DNA from: an uncultured Fodinibius sp.
Lineage (GTDB): Bacteria; Bacteroidota; Rhodothermia; Balneolales; Balneolaceae
DNA length: 64,000 nt
Direction: 5' to 3'
Assembly: GCA_913056455.1 (NCBI GenBank)
Contig: CAJXMJ010000001.1
Coordinates: 1,178,001 to 1,242,000 of the forward strand
In this document: positions 27,613 through 37,095 of the stretch, piece by piece
Layout: each line of letters opens with the position of its first letter
Numbering within the stretch: position 1 is the stretch's first letter
Made by a program: the position numbers and the translations under genes
Notes under the pieces: model-generated
Seen by the model: the letters and a program-made list of their open reading frames with translations, nothing else
Told to the model about the DNA's origin: nothing
Database searches by the model: none

Positions 27613-28395
27613 TTACTTCTCGGGTTTCAACATAATATCGTCGTAATCAGCCTTAACATAACTATTTGTACTGTCCCCGTCGCTAAGTATCAGGATGGCT
27701 ATTGGATTCTTAGGCGGATCATCCCCAAACATGCGTCGATAATCTTCCACGAGGTTTCGCTCAAAGGTGATCCATTTACCTCTATCTTGTTCACCCGAAT
27801 TGACAACAATTATCTGTTGATTGCCAAATAATTTTGATCCGGTCTCCCCTTCCGGCAATGTGGTACTCCATGTATAGCGGATCGATTTGGGAACTTTTTT
27901 CACCAGTGCCACCCGCCCCATACCAAAGACAACATAAATACTTGCTACCGAATCATTTCTATCGCTTGATTTCTCATTTGCACCTTCAGGAAGTTTATGA
28001 GCCCGCACTTTCCACGAGAGTATCGGAGTCTCGTAAAGATTAATGTCATAAATATTTTCCTTATCCTCATTGATTAAGGGGAAACTCATATGTTTGGCTC
28101 GAGTACCTTCATAACGTAGAAAATTGTTACTTCCCTCTTTTTTTACCTGATATTTATATGTTTTCTGTTCCTCGATACTATGTTTATATAAAGGCTTGTT
28201 TCCATCCCGGTCATACCAATCCCCTGGTAAGTTACCAACCCAGTTATCTTCGAAGTCCTCCAGAAGAATCGAACCATTGTCCAATCTTTTGACATCAGAT
28301 TGTCCAAAACCCAAAGAATGAAATAACGTAATGAATAAACAAAGTAATAGAATTCGCCTGTAAATAATTTTCACTATGAAATATCGATTGAACAA
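27613..28395 (-). CDS. DUF3047 domain exported protein
   Basis: 260 residues: signal peptide (hydrophobic RILLLCLFITLFHSLGFGQ), then a DUF3047 domain with the conserved pieces LEDFEDN, LSWKVRAHKLPEGAN, SIYVVFG and the end ILSDGDSTNSYVKADYDDI. Domain members are predicted secreted beta-rich proteins of unknown function. The frame starts at TTG; a GTG eight residues in (28374) would give a shorter leader and cannot be excluded. It precedes the MMPL gene on the same strand, so a role in envelope lipid handling is conceivable. Confidence 0.87.
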   Translation of the reverse strand: MFNRYFIVKIIYRRILLLCLFITLFHSLGFGQSDVKRLDNGSILLEDFEDNWVGNLPGDWYDRDGNKPLYKHSIEEQKTYKYQVKKEGSNNFLRYEGTRAKHMSFPLINEDKENIYDINLYETPILSWKVRAHKLPEGANEKSSDRNDSVASIYVVFGMGRVALVKKVPKSIRYTWSTTLPEGETGSKLFGNQQIIVVNSGEQDRGKWITFERNLVEDYRRMFGDDPPKNPIAILILSDGDSTNSYVKADYDDIMLKPEK

Positions 28396-28448
28396 TTAGA
28401 TTTATATCCGTCTGTTGATGTTATTTAAACTTTAAAAAAGTCGGTATA

Positions 28449-29582
28449 TTATCTCATCACTGCTAAAATCTTCTGAGCAGAGGTATCCCAATTAATTTCT
28501 GATAAAATTCGTTTCCTTCCGGCTTCTCCCATTTGATGGGATAATTCATCATTTGTAATTAACTTCCATATCGCCATAGCTAATTGTTCAGCATCATTCT
28601 CATCCACCAGCAGACCTGTTTCCCCGTCAACAATAGCATCGGGTATTCCCCCTGATTTACTTCCTATAACCGGAGTCTTACAGGCATTAGCCTCTAAAAA
28701 TACGATACCAAATCCTTCTACATCAGGAGGATCACTTTTAGCAGGCATCACAAATACATCTGCCAAACTATAATAATAGGGCAACTCTTCTTCGGGAATA
28801 CGTCCCAAAAACTTTACATGATCTTGCAAGTTTAATGTATCACATAACCTTTTTAGACGGAAACTATCGGGACCACTCCCTCCCACAAGGTAAACCACGT
28901 TGGGGTTTCTAGACACAATCTCGTTTAACGCATGAAGCACTAAATCCATTCCCTTACGAGATACTAATCGGCAGATAGAAAGAATAACCTTCTTATTTTC
29001 GACTTTAAGTTCTTTGCTCAATGCTTCTGTGTCTTTTTTGGAAAAAAAATGTGGATCCGTACCATTTTTCACTATCTGTATTTTTTCCTGTGATACTCCT
29101 TCATTTTCAAGCAGTCCAGCAGTATATCGACTAACCGGAAAAAACCCATCTACCTGTGATAACAATTTTTTTCTAAATTTGTGTAACTGCTTCGAGATAG
29201 CCCCTCCCTGACCTGCAAAAGGTTCAATCAACAGTTCTCTGGCATGCGCTGCAACATAAATTTTCTTTGGGTATCCGATCATTTTTCTTGTGAATACTGA
29301 GGCAATAACGGTTTGCCATTGGGCATGTAAAACAGTATCAAAACGGCTCTTCCCAATCACATCAAGCAATGCCATGGGAGCAACAAATGGCAATAAGCTA
29401 TCCTTGACAGGAACACGAAAAACCTCAAAAGGTAAATTGCTATCCATTGCCTGCGAATGTGAAGGAGCAATTACACCGAACTTTTTGACATTAGTTCGAA
29501 ATCGTTTTGCCAGTTCGAAAGAATAGGTTTCAATTCCTCCTGTTTTCGGTGGAAAGTCTTGCGTTATAAGCAGTAAATTCAT
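28449..29582 (-). CDS. Family 4 glycosyltransferase
   Basis: GT-B fold sugar transferase of group 1. The N-terminal acceptor domain begins MNLLLITQDFPPKTGGIETY, the donor domain has ICRLVSRKGMDLVLHAL, and the EX7E-type donor motif lies in GFGIVFLEANACKTPVIG followed by GGIPDAIVDGETGLLV. I start at ATG 29582, which begins the first beta-strand directly; the frame extends 16 residues upstream with no homology pattern. It borders envelope genes and may work on a cell-surface glycan or glycolipid. Confidence 0.9.
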   Translation of the reverse strand: MNLLLITQDFPPKTGGIETYSFELAKRFRTNVKKFGVIAPSHSQAMDSNLPFEVFRVPVKDSLLPFVAPMALLDVIGKSRFDTVLHAQWQTVIASVFTRKMIGYPKKIYVAAHARELLIEPFAGQGGAISKQLHKFRKKLLSQVDGFFPVSRYTAGLLENEGVSQEKIQIVKNGTDPHFFSKKDTEALSKELKVENKKVILSICRLVSRKGMDLVLHALNEIVSRNPNVVYLVGGSGPDSFRLKRLCDTLNLQDHVKFLGRIPEEELPYYYSLADVFVMPAKSDPPDVEGFGIVFLEANACKTPVIGSKSGGIPDAIVDGETGLLVDENDAEQLAMAIWKLITNDELSHQMGEAGRKRILSEINWDTSAQKILAVMR

Positions 29583-29668
29583 CGGAACTAATTTGCCATA
29601 AGTTGTTTTTTTGGTATGGCAAAAGTACATATATTTAACCTGAAATTTTAACTATTCGAGAGCTTATT

Positions 29669-30151
29669 TTGGAGAGAAGAGAACAACTCAAGGAATACCA
29701 GAAAGTAACCCTTATCACATTAGTGATTTATGGACTACTCGTTGCTACCCACCTTGGAGAATTTTGGCCCTTTAGTATATATCCGATGTTTTCCCAAGCT
29801 GGTAATCCATGGAAAAGAGCTATTGTACAAGATGTCACTCAAGAAAATATAGATTCTCTATGGAAAACAACTGATAAAAATGGGCTGCCTGGCAAAACCG
29901 TTGCGCTTAACGAACTAAATGTTAATACAAATGACATAGCCAATTATCTATCCAAAACAGAGGTTTGGACCCCCAAAAAACAATCGGGCGTTCGCAAACT
30001 GCTACAGAAAAAAATAAATGAAAGCAATTTATTGGTATATCAAGCCAGAGGATCACTAAGCGAAAATGACAAGCCTAAGGTGGATTTTATTCCATATCTC
30101 TACCTTTCATCAGACACAACCCTATTAAATAAAGATCTAAAAGTTAAGTAG
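29669..30151 (+). CDS. Single-pass membrane protein with FWPFSIYPMFS motif
   Basis: 160 residues with one membrane helix (about 15-32) followed by FWPFSIYPMFSQ and a polar domain of about 110 residues, with Lys/Gln-rich helices. TTG start directly followed by GGAGAG. It stands 3 bases before a polytopic HTTM-like gene, so the two are coupled and probably act together. I do not recognise a family with certainty; similar WPFSxYPMFS segments accompany HTTM-type proteins in related genomes, from memory. Function unknown. Confidence 0.65.
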   Translation: MERREQLKEYQKVTLITLVIYGLLVATHLGEFWPFSIYPMFSQAGNPWKRAIVQDVTQENIDSLWKTTDKNGLPGKTVALNELNVNTNDIANYLSKTEVWTPKKQSGVRKLLQKKINESNLLVYQARGSLSENDKPKVDFIPYLYLSSDTTLLNKDLKVK

Positions 30152-30153
30152 AC

Positions 30154-31056
30154 GTGAATTTTTGGAAAAATCTATTTAAAACTGAAAAAGGGCCAACAAA
30201 AGGAGAAGCACTTTTTTTTAAGCTATTTGAGCTTTTTGTTGTGATATTTGTTTTAAAATATGCCTGGCAATGGGGTCCTTATATTCAACAAATTGGAGAA
30301 GTAGTCCTACCGCTGGGTATTGCCCAGTATATTGATGTCTCTTTTATGTTTGAGCATAATATATCTTTGTTCAGTGCTGCTCTCATTTCCCTTTTTACGA
30401 TTATGGGGTTTCTTCGAATATTTCCAAAATATTCTTACCTCATAGCGCTGGGCCTTTTTCATTTACACTATGTATCTCGTTTTTCATTAGGAGAAATTTC
30501 ACATGGTTCTAATTTTATTGGGATGAGCTTGTTAGCATTAGGGTTGGGCTTATTTTTCTTTGGAGATAAGCCTGTGCAATACCGTCGATTTATTATGGGA
30601 TTTATCTTTTTCTTTTTTGGATTGGGATATACCTCCGCGGCTGTAAGTAAGCTAATCGGAACTGGCCTTATATGGCCTTCAGGCGAACATCTTTGGCTTT
30701 GGATCGCAGAGCGTAGTGTTGACGTAGCTTCAGCTAAAGGACAATTTACACCAAATATGATTCAAGAATGGATTATGGATTATCGGTTCCTCGGCACTTT
30801 ATCTCTTATTTTTGGCCTTTTAGCTGAATTTTTTGGGTTTCTCTTCTGGTTTGAGAAAACACGTCCCTATATTGCCACTGCACTTATCATGATGCACTTT
30901 GGAGTATATTTAACTATGAGTATCATGTTTGATGTTTATATCTATGAATTACTCATCATAGGATATCCCTGGGCTAAACTTATTGACCGCTACCTCAATT
31001 TTGAAGAAAATCCATTCCTAAGAAAAACATACCGTTGGAGTATGAAAATTTCGTAA
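30154..31056 (+). CDS. Polytopic membrane protein, HTTM/DoxX-like
   Basis: 300 residues with about seven membrane helices and almost no soluble portion. The layout, with a GLGYTSAAVSKLIGTGLIWP segment before a Trp-rich loop and a later FGVYLTMSIMFDVYIYELLI, resembles the HTTM membrane domain related to vitamin K-dependent carboxylases, and more loosely DoxX. The residues needed for carboxylase activity cannot be assigned. GTG start, coupled to the preceding gene. Function unknown, possibly a redox or quinone-linked membrane enzyme. Confidence 0.7.
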   Translation: MNFWKNLFKTEKGPTKGEALFFKLFELFVVIFVLKYAWQWGPYIQQIGEVVLPLGIAQYIDVSFMFEHNISLFSAALISLFTIMGFLRIFPKYSYLIALGLFHLHYVSRFSLGEISHGSNFIGMSLLALGLGLFFFGDKPVQYRRFIMGFIFFFFGLGYTSAAVSKLIGTGLIWPSGEHLWLWIAERSVDVASAKGQFTPNMIQEWIMDYRFLGTLSLIFGLLAEFFGFLFWFEKTRPYIATALIMMHFGVYLTMSIMFDVYIYELLIIGYPWAKLIDRYLNFEENPFLRKTYRWSMKIS

Positions 31057-31204
31057 TTTTACTATTTAGTCACCTACCCATTTAATCACTATTTTCAGTA
31101 CTTTCTCTCGGGTCTATTATCGGACCATCCAGCTTCGCAATTGCCTGCCGATATTGATATATTTTCATCCCTTTTTAAATAAAAATAAAATTATAATTCA
31201 GTCG

Positions 31205-32611
31205 ATGAGTTTTAAAAAACTGTTATGCTTTGTAGTTCTTTGCACCCTGATTTTAACGGGAATGTATTCAATAGCTTCGGGTCAAAATCAGGAAGGTAAT
31301 ACAAATCCTGACCTCAACATCGACTTGGAATTTGGAACAGCTATTAGCAAGGAGAACGAACTTCCATTCTGGCTGCATAGTAGCCGTTGGGGAATCATTG
31401 ATCGAAACCAGACTAACGGCTTTGTTCGAGTAGCCCCGACACTTGACCTAGGAACGGCTGGTCCAGTTGAATTACAGGCCGGAGGCGAACTTATTAGTCG
31501 TATCGCCGAGGATAATGCTATCTTTTTTAACGAAGCTTACCTACAAGCCAACTGGAAGATATTTAGATTTGTGGGAGGACGAAAAAAAGAAAGAATCGGT
31601 ATGACCGATAGTAGTATGACGAATGGATCGATGATTCAAAGTGGAAATGCTTCGCCCATCCCTAAGATTCGTATTTATACTCCTAAATTTGTAGGAATAC
31701 CTGGAACTCATAATTGGCTTAGTTTTAAAGGATATTTTGGACACGGCTGGATGGGGAATGGTCGTTATATAGATGATCCTTGGCTACATCAGAAATATTT
31801 CTATTTAAAAGCCCTTCCCAAAAGTTATCCCCTACAATTATTTGGAGGGATTGTGCAAAGTACCCTCTGGGCAGGTACGCATCCAACATATGGTGATTTA
31901 CCCGATGGACTAGGAGATTTCTGGAATGTATTTACAGCCCAAGAAAGTGATGCCGAAAATGCGGAACCCTCAGCAACCGGAGAAGCGGTGGGCAGCTCCA
32001 TAGGTATTTATGACTTTGGAATTAGTTATGATTACAATGGATATAGTGGCATCATACATCGCCAATTTTACATGGAAACTGGTGCTGGAGCAAAGTTCCG
32101 AAATGTGTGGGACGGTCTCTGGGGTGCATCAATTACGTGGAATAAGGAATTTCAGCTGATAAATCGACTGTCGTGGAGTCATCTTTATACAAAACGGCAG
32201 AGTTCTCAGGAACACCGTGGGGATCCTCCTTACGGTGCAGATGGTTATTATGGAAATAGCACCTATCGTAGCGGATGGACGTATCATGGTCGCACTATTG
32301 GAAATCCATTAATGTTTACGGATGGCATTGGCATAGGAATAGATAATAATATCGTAATTGCTCACCAGTTTGGTTTGGGGGGAGAAATCGGAAAAATCAA
32401 TTATTCGCTAACAGGAACCTACAGCAGAAATTATGGATCAATAAGAACTGTAGGTTTTACCGGACGTCAAGACCAGTATTCTTTACTGCTACAAACTTCA
32501 GTGAATATAAAAAATAACATGGATCTAAATATGGATTTAGCCTATGACACTGGTGATCTATATCCTGACCAAATAGGTGGGATGGTCAGTTTAGTCTATA
32601 AAATTCGATAA
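31205..32611 (+). CDS. Capsule assembly Wzi-family outer membrane protein
   Basis: Outer-membrane beta-barrel lectin-type protein that anchors or assembles surface polysaccharide. A signal peptide (residues 1-25, ending ASGQ) is followed by the family start ENELPFWLHSSRWG, aromatic-rich strands throughout, and terminal strand VSLVYKIR. I start at ATG 31205, which gives a normal signal peptide; the frame runs 17 residues further upstream. About 150 bases separate it from the HTTM-like gene. Its presence supports a capsulated Gram-negative cell. Confidence 0.85.
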   Translation: MSFKKLLCFVVLCTLILTGMYSIASGQNQEGNTNPDLNIDLEFGTAISKENELPFWLHSSRWGIIDRNQTNGFVRVAPTLDLGTAGPVELQAGGELISRIAEDNAIFFNEAYLQANWKIFRFVGGRKKERIGMTDSSMTNGSMIQSGNASPIPKIRIYTPKFVGIPGTHNWLSFKGYFGHGWMGNGRYIDDPWLHQKYFYLKALPKSYPLQLFGGIVQSTLWAGTHPTYGDLPDGLGDFWNVFTAQESDAENAEPSATGEAVGSSIGIYDFGISYDYNGYSGIIHRQFYMETGAGAKFRNVWDGLWGASITWNKEFQLINRLSWSHLYTKRQSSQEHRGDPPYGADGYYGNSTYRSGWTYHGRTIGNPLMFTDGIGIGIDNNIVIAHQFGLGGEIGKINYSLTGTYSRNYGSIRTVGFTGRQDQYSLLLQTSVNIKNNMDLNMDLAYDTGDLYPDQIGGMVSLVYKIR

Positions 32612-32715
32612 TTATTTTATTGGTTGTGTTTGTTTTGCTTATCTACCTATTACATTATCAATGAACTTCCTTATCCAATTGGCGACTCAGAGACATCTAC
32701 CCAATGAAGCCTCCC

Positions 32716-33690
32716 CTATCCCGAGTCACCTTCAGATGTAGCCTTCTGGGTAGAATCTGTCTCTTCTTTTTTTATTAAACTCCCTTTAAATGCTAAAAAA
32801 GAATAGAGTCCCAAGTTCATTAGTTTTGTTAACACATTACTTGCCAATAATATTCCAGCAATTCCTGCTCCCGAAATGTTCAAGAATTTAGATATCTCCA
32901 AACTTGCGCCTATAAATAATAAATCTCTACTCGGTAAGAACGGTATACGTGTAGAAATAATCTTAATACCCATATATGTAAACCAAATATATAAAGGCAC
33001 TTCAGGCATAACTACCATCCACTGAATAATCTCTACACTATAGACAAATAGCAACCGAGCTAAGTGTATACCAAATATTTTAGATGCCATTCCCGAGGAC
33101 ATTGTAATAATATAATGCCTAAAGTAGATGAGTGATGCTAAGATTAATACTACAGCCAAAGCACCATAATAAAAGTATTCCCGATCAACCTCGATAATCT
33201 GTTGTAAATTCAATTGGCTAACATACAGGAAAACAGATAGCAATACCGCTGCAACCAGCGTCGAAGTAATTGAAGAAATAATATTATTATCTTTAATTAC
33301 TCCAAATATGTATCCTGAAGATTCTTTTAGATTATTTTTTGCCCAGATAAAAAAATAAGCCTCTCCTGAATAACCCAGCACATCTGCATTATATATTTTC
33401 TTCTGTATGAAAACTGGCAACCCTTTTTTAAAAGAAAAATTGAGGGAAGTGCCATATATAAATTGCTCAGACACTGGTAAAGCAAAATACAAAAACAGAA
33501 ATAACACATAGAACCACGGTGTCACGGGTAGGGATTCCCAAACACGCTGCCATCCAATTTCAGTAAGCTGATAAATCAGATATCCAATAACTATTGCAAT
33601 AAAAACATACTGCAATGTTTTTGATATTCGCTTACCTGTCTTTGTTTTCCAAAAAGACAGCCATCTTTTTTTAAGCTTAGAAAAGTTCAA
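32716..33690 (-). CDS. UPF0104/LPG-synthase-TM-like membrane protein
   Basis: 324 residues with about eight membrane helices and a basic N-terminus and loops. Layout and a late PFLPSRDLLFIGASLEISK segment resemble the lysylphosphatidylglycerol synthase transmembrane (UPF0104) family, some members of which flip or transfer lipid-linked groups. The match is by topology and pattern, so it is tentative. TTG start. It converges with Wzi and sits beside glycosyltransferase-like genes. Confidence 0.6.
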   Translation of the reverse strand: MNFSKLKKRWLSFWKTKTGKRISKTLQYVFIAIVIGYLIYQLTEIGWQRVWESLPVTPWFYVLFLFLYFALPVSEQFIYGTSLNFSFKKGLPVFIQKKIYNADVLGYSGEAYFFIWAKNNLKESSGYIFGVIKDNNIISSITSTLVAAVLLSVFLYVSQLNLQQIIEVDREYFYYGALAVVLILASLIYFRHYIITMSSGMASKIFGIHLARLLFVYSVEIIQWMVVMPEVPLYIWFTYMGIKIISTRIPFLPSRDLLFIGASLEISKFLNISGAGIAGILLASNVLTKLMNLGLYSFLAFKGSLIKKEETDSTQKATSEGDSG

Positions 33691-33817
33691 TTTATCTGTC
33701 TAACAAAATTTAGATAAGGCAGTTTTTACTGCGGTTATTTTAAATGAAAAATACTTGGAAGGAAACAAAGAAGTTCATCAATAAAAAAATGTGAACGTTG
33801 AGATATTAGTCAAAACC

Positions 33818-34840
33818 TTATGGTAAGTTTTTTAACCGACTTTGACTGTCTCCTAAAACGGGGGCTTGTTTCTTTACCAGCCGATTCCATGTGCGCTCGG
33901 AAAACTCAAAAAATGGCTGTTTTTGATGATACCATCCAAAGTGCAGGCAATACGGTGTTGTCTTTAAGTAATCCCCTTTTCCGGGTATGAGTGAAAATAA
34001 ACTAATCAGAAGCTTACGAAGCACCTTACTCTTTAGGCCTCGAAAACTGTACACAAAACGGTCACTATAGTATTTACAAACCACATACTCGAAATCAGCA
34101 TCGTGGGACGTCAGATCCGAAATATAGTCCAATTGTGGACTGGTATGACCCTGTAGCCATGGGTATACAGGCAAGTCGAGTTTTGACATAGCCATAGCCA
34201 TACTCCATTCACAGGATTCTTCACTGCGGCCCTGCTCTAATGTGCGACTACGGAAATGAGTTTCATCTTTTCGATCCAGCATTTTCTGAGCCAGCTCAGA
34301 CACTTTCTTAGTCAAATTATAATCTTGGGCATATACCATTCCAGTTTGTACACGACTCAGATAGGTAAGTCCAAAATGGTCCAGCGTACGCTTTCTACGT
34401 CGAAGCAAAATATCAGCGACAATGCCAATATTCTTGGGTCCCCCAAAGAAATTATCAGAAATTTGTGTTCCCGTTACGGTAAATGGATAAGGTTCAAAAG
34501 ACTTCCACAAATTTTCGGGATCTTTGCACCAAATGATATCACTGTCGAGAAAAATATTTTTCTCGAAAAACATGAATTTATGCAAATGGTGCTTAAATCC
34601 GACAATAGAAGTATTCTCTTCGGGTAAAATATGTATATGGTCAAAAATGCCCGTTAAACCGTGCTCTTCGAGAATATTTTCATGCTTTTCTGTACATGCC
34701 AACGCAACGGGACGATCCTCATCATATCGACGCAATGAAACCACCGAAGCTACCGCATGCTTTAGGTAACGTGGATGTCCGTAAGTGGCATATACGTATC
34801 CTTCGGGTGCTAATCGTTTCTGTTGTACGGATTTAAGCAT
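33818..34840 (-). CDS. Glycosyltransferase-like (GT-A type) protein
   Basis: 340 residues with a GT-A-like N-terminal part: YVYATYGHPRYLKHAVASVV, then FFEKNIFLDSDIIWCKDP containing a DSD that fits the metal-binding DxD of GT8-like enzymes. The C-terminal half has conserved-looking WxHxW-type aromatic clusters (HFGWYHQKQPFFEF) but no known domain. No signal peptide or membrane helix. Probably a sugar or phosphosugar transferase for surface glycans; donor and acceptor unknown. Confidence 0.6.
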   Translation of the reverse strand: MLKSVQQKRLAPEGYVYATYGHPRYLKHAVASVVSLRRYDEDRPVALACTEKHENILEEHGLTGIFDHIHILPEENTSIVGFKHHLHKFMFFEKNIFLDSDIIWCKDPENLWKSFEPYPFTVTGTQISDNFFGGPKNIGIVADILLRRRKRTLDHFGLTYLSRVQTGMVYAQDYNLTKKVSELAQKMLDRKDETHFRSRTLEQGRSEESCEWSMAMAMSKLDLPVYPWLQGHTSPQLDYISDLTSHDADFEYVVCKYYSDRFVYSFRGLKSKVLRKLLISLFSLIPGKGDYLKTTPYCLHFGWYHQKQPFFEFSERTWNRLVKKQAPVLGDSQSRLKNLP

Positions 34841-34892
34841 AAAAATAGGCTAGTTTCTACGAATATAAAGGGATCATGCCACTTTATTAAAC

Positions 34893-35504
34893 TTATTTAG
34901 CAGCTCTTTTGCGGAGGGTTTCTAAAAGAGAGTCGTATCCTTTTTTACGGATAATATTTTGAAATTGGCGCTGATAAGATCCGGCTGTTGAAACATCATC
35001 AATAATCATATCTGTGACAACCCATTGATCACTTTCTCCATCATATTTCATCTCATAGCTAACTGGGGTTCGCACCTTCTCAAGCTGAGCTAATGTTTTA
35101 ACCGTTGCAGAACTGTCCTCTACATTTATTTGCTCGTATTTTACATCTGCACGATATATATCCAGCTTATTCAGCGACTGGTCACGAATAATTGTCGAAA
35201 ATAAATCGACAAACTCGGTTCGTTTCTCCTCGGACAAGGTATCATAAGTAGCTTGCAAAGCCTGCTGTGCCATAGCACGGTAATCAATAATCCCGTTGAT
35301 AATATCTTTTAACTTGTCACGCTGTTCCTGGGTGTATTCTGTGCCTTTTGGGCCAAGCAAATCTTTTATTTCATCATCTCGTTCTTCCAGTAAATTACGT
35401 ACAGTGGAACTGTCTAATTGTGCAAAACTGGTTATAGGATTCATTAACACAAATCCGAAAAGAATTGATATAAATACTATCGTCAGTTTTTTAAAAAAAA
35501 TCAT
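34893..35504 (-). CDS. MlaC-like phospholipid-binding periplasmic protein
   Basis: 203 residues with a signal peptide (ending TSFAQ) and the MlaC/Ttg2D fold. Family segments are FAQ-LDSSTVRNLL, the central IIDYRAMAQQAL (the YxxM-like loop) and KYDGESDQWVVTDMIIDDVS. MlaC proteins shuttle phospholipids between membranes for an MCE ABC transporter. None of the partner genes is nearby; instead it follows a tolC-like gene after 4 bases. It may form a separate export or lipid route with TolC, or serve an MCE system encoded elsewhere. Confidence 0.85.
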   Translation of the reverse strand: MIFFKKLTIVFISILFGFVLMNPITSFAQLDSSTVRNLLEERDDEIKDLLGPKGTEYTQEQRDKLKDIINGIIDYRAMAQQALQATYDTLSEEKRTEFVDLFSTIIRDQSLNKLDIYRADVKYEQINVEDSSATVKTLAQLEKVRTPVSYEMKYDGESDQWVVTDMIIDDVSTAGSYQRQFQNIIRKKGYDSLLETLRKRAAK

Positions 35505-35508
35505 TGTA

Positions 35509-36897
35509 TTAATTCTGGTTCGAAAGTTCTAAAATGGGTAGTCCGGATTTACGATATAATTCAGCTATATTATTATTAAAATTAAAGACCTCACGTTTCA
35601 ATTTAACTCGAAGCTCCAGCTCTTTTTTCATTGCATCAACCAGATCCTTGGTATCTCCCATACCAAAATCGTAATCCAGTTGTTCCTGGCGTAGCCATTT
35701 CTTACTGGTTATGTGAGCCTCGTCTGTTTTATCAACTTTAACTTTAGAAAGCGAAGTCTCTTTATACGCCTGATTAATTTCCAAAACTATACCATCAACG
35801 GCGGCGGCTTTCAAATATTTTGCTTGACGGTACTGAATTCTCCCCTTGTTGATATCAGCTTGTATGCTTAAAAAGTCAAGATTTTGGCGGATCCCAAATC
35901 CAAAAGAGCCCGATGCATAGTTCGAATTATTGATAATAAAAGGGTTGCTTTGCCGCGGACGATTAGGAGTATTTGCAAAACTCCCTGTTAACCCAATAAA
36001 AAGAGAAGGGTAATTCTTCTGCTTTTGGGCCTTCATACCATATTCAGCAGCATCAATACCCGCCTCTATGGCATCAATTTCGGATCGGTTGGCAAGAGCG
36101 TACGAACGATAATAATCTATTTCCCTTAATTCCTCGGCAACAAGATCTAAAAAATTGGTATCAGGAACGTATACCGTATTTTCCTCAGCATTTAATACAT
36201 AATTCCAAATACGCTGTGTCATTGCTGCTTCCTCGCGTACTTCGGCCGCACGAATATCAAATTCAGATTTGAATACCTTGAATTTGAATAAATCCGATTC
36301 ATCAAAATCAGCAGCTCCCTCTTCTTGCTTTTCCTCAATCTGTCGTTCTATCCTATCGATCTGACTTTGAGCCTCATCGAGCAATACCAAAATTTCATTT
36401 GTTAACAAATAACTTTGATACAGTTCAAATAAACGTAGGCGCAGATTTGCCTTTTCTTTTTCAAATTGCTTTTGAGCAGCAACGGCGGCAGATTTCGCCG
36501 CTTTTACTGCATTTTTAAGAGCTCCCCACGAAAAAATTGGCTGTATGGCAGACACTTCTGCCCGGGTAAATACGGCCCAGTTTTCCCAATCATTTTCCAA
36601 TTCGGGATCCAGATAGAATTCATCCTCCGGCAAATTTGTCTGGCTTCTTACCCCAGGTACAACCCCATGCTGAGTACTAAGTTCAAATTTGGGGAGATAT
36701 CTCTTGGCCTGTGCCTGATCAATTTGGTTATTTGCAAGAGACACTTTTCGCTGCTCGTATTCTATTTGGCCTGAATTTTCAATCCCTCGCTCTATAAATG
36801 ATTCCAAGGAGACCTTTACGGTATCCTGTCCCACAGAAATCATAGGAAGCAAGAAAAAGAAAAAAAGTAATGCAGATATATATTTTTTCATGCTCAT
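35509..36897 (-). CDS. TolC-family outer-membrane channel
   Basis: 462 residues of the outer-membrane efflux family. The signal peptide ends near GQ (about residue 23), then two long coiled-coil repeats rich in Glu, Gln, Lys and Ala flank beta-strand segments such as IFSWGALKNAVKAAK. Length and helical periodicity fit the TolC alpha-barrel trimer. ATG at 36897; Met3 is an alternative. It is transcribed with the mlaC-like gene. No RND pump or MFP is adjacent, so the exported substrate is not known. Confidence 0.9.
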   Translation of the reverse strand: MSMKKYISALLFFFFLLPMISVGQDTVKVSLESFIERGIENSGQIEYEQRKVSLANNQIDQAQAKRYLPKFELSTQHGVVPGVRSQTNLPEDEFYLDPELENDWENWAVFTRAEVSAIQPIFSWGALKNAVKAAKSAAVAAQKQFEKEKANLRLRLFELYQSYLLTNEILVLLDEAQSQIDRIERQIEEKQEEGAADFDESDLFKFKVFKSEFDIRAAEVREEAAMTQRIWNYVLNAEENTVYVPDTNFLDLVAEELREIDYYRSYALANRSEIDAIEAGIDAAEYGMKAQKQKNYPSLFIGLTGSFANTPNRPRQSNPFIINNSNYASGSFGFGIRQNLDFLSIQADINKGRIQYRQAKYLKAAAVDGIVLEINQAYKETSLSKVKVDKTDEAHITSKKWLRQEQLDYDFGMGDTKDLVDAMKKELELRVKLKREVFNFNNNIAELYRKSGLPILELSNQN

Positions 36898-36955
36898 ATT
36901 ATTAGTGAGAAGTATTACATCAATTAACGAACAACCAGTACATTTATTTAAATAA

Positions 36956-36983
36956 AAAGCCCCTCCCGTTAGGAAGGGGCTTT
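36956..36983 (-). terminator. Rho-independent terminator downstream of tRNA-Ser
   Basis: AAAGCCCCT (36956-36964) and AGGGGCTTT (36975-36983) pair perfectly, with two more GC pairs inside. Read on the minus strand the stem is followed by TTTTATTT. It lies 8 bases past the tRNA-Ser 3' end, so it ends the atpG-tRNA transcript, and partly protects the downstream tolC gene from readthrough. Confidence 0.8.
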
Positions 36984-36991
36984 CTTAAGAG

Positions 36992-37078
36992 CGGAGGGAG
37001 AGGGATTCGAACCCCCGAGACCTAAAAAGGCCTGCCGGTTTTCAAGACCGGTGCATTCAACCGCTCTGCCATCCCTCC
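36992..37078 (-). tRNA. tRNA-Ser (anticodon UGA)
   Basis: An 87-base class II tRNA on the minus strand. Acceptor stem GGAGGGA (37078-37072) pairs with TCCCTCC (36999-36993) and the discriminator is G. The anticodon stem CCGGT/ACCGG encloses loop CTTGAAA with anticodon TGA. The T-arm GGTTCGAATCC is present. The gene is 17 bases after atpG, in the same direction, and has a terminator behind it, so it may be read with the ATP synthase transcript. Confidence 0.96.
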
Positions 37079-37095
37079 AATGTGTCAAAAACTAC

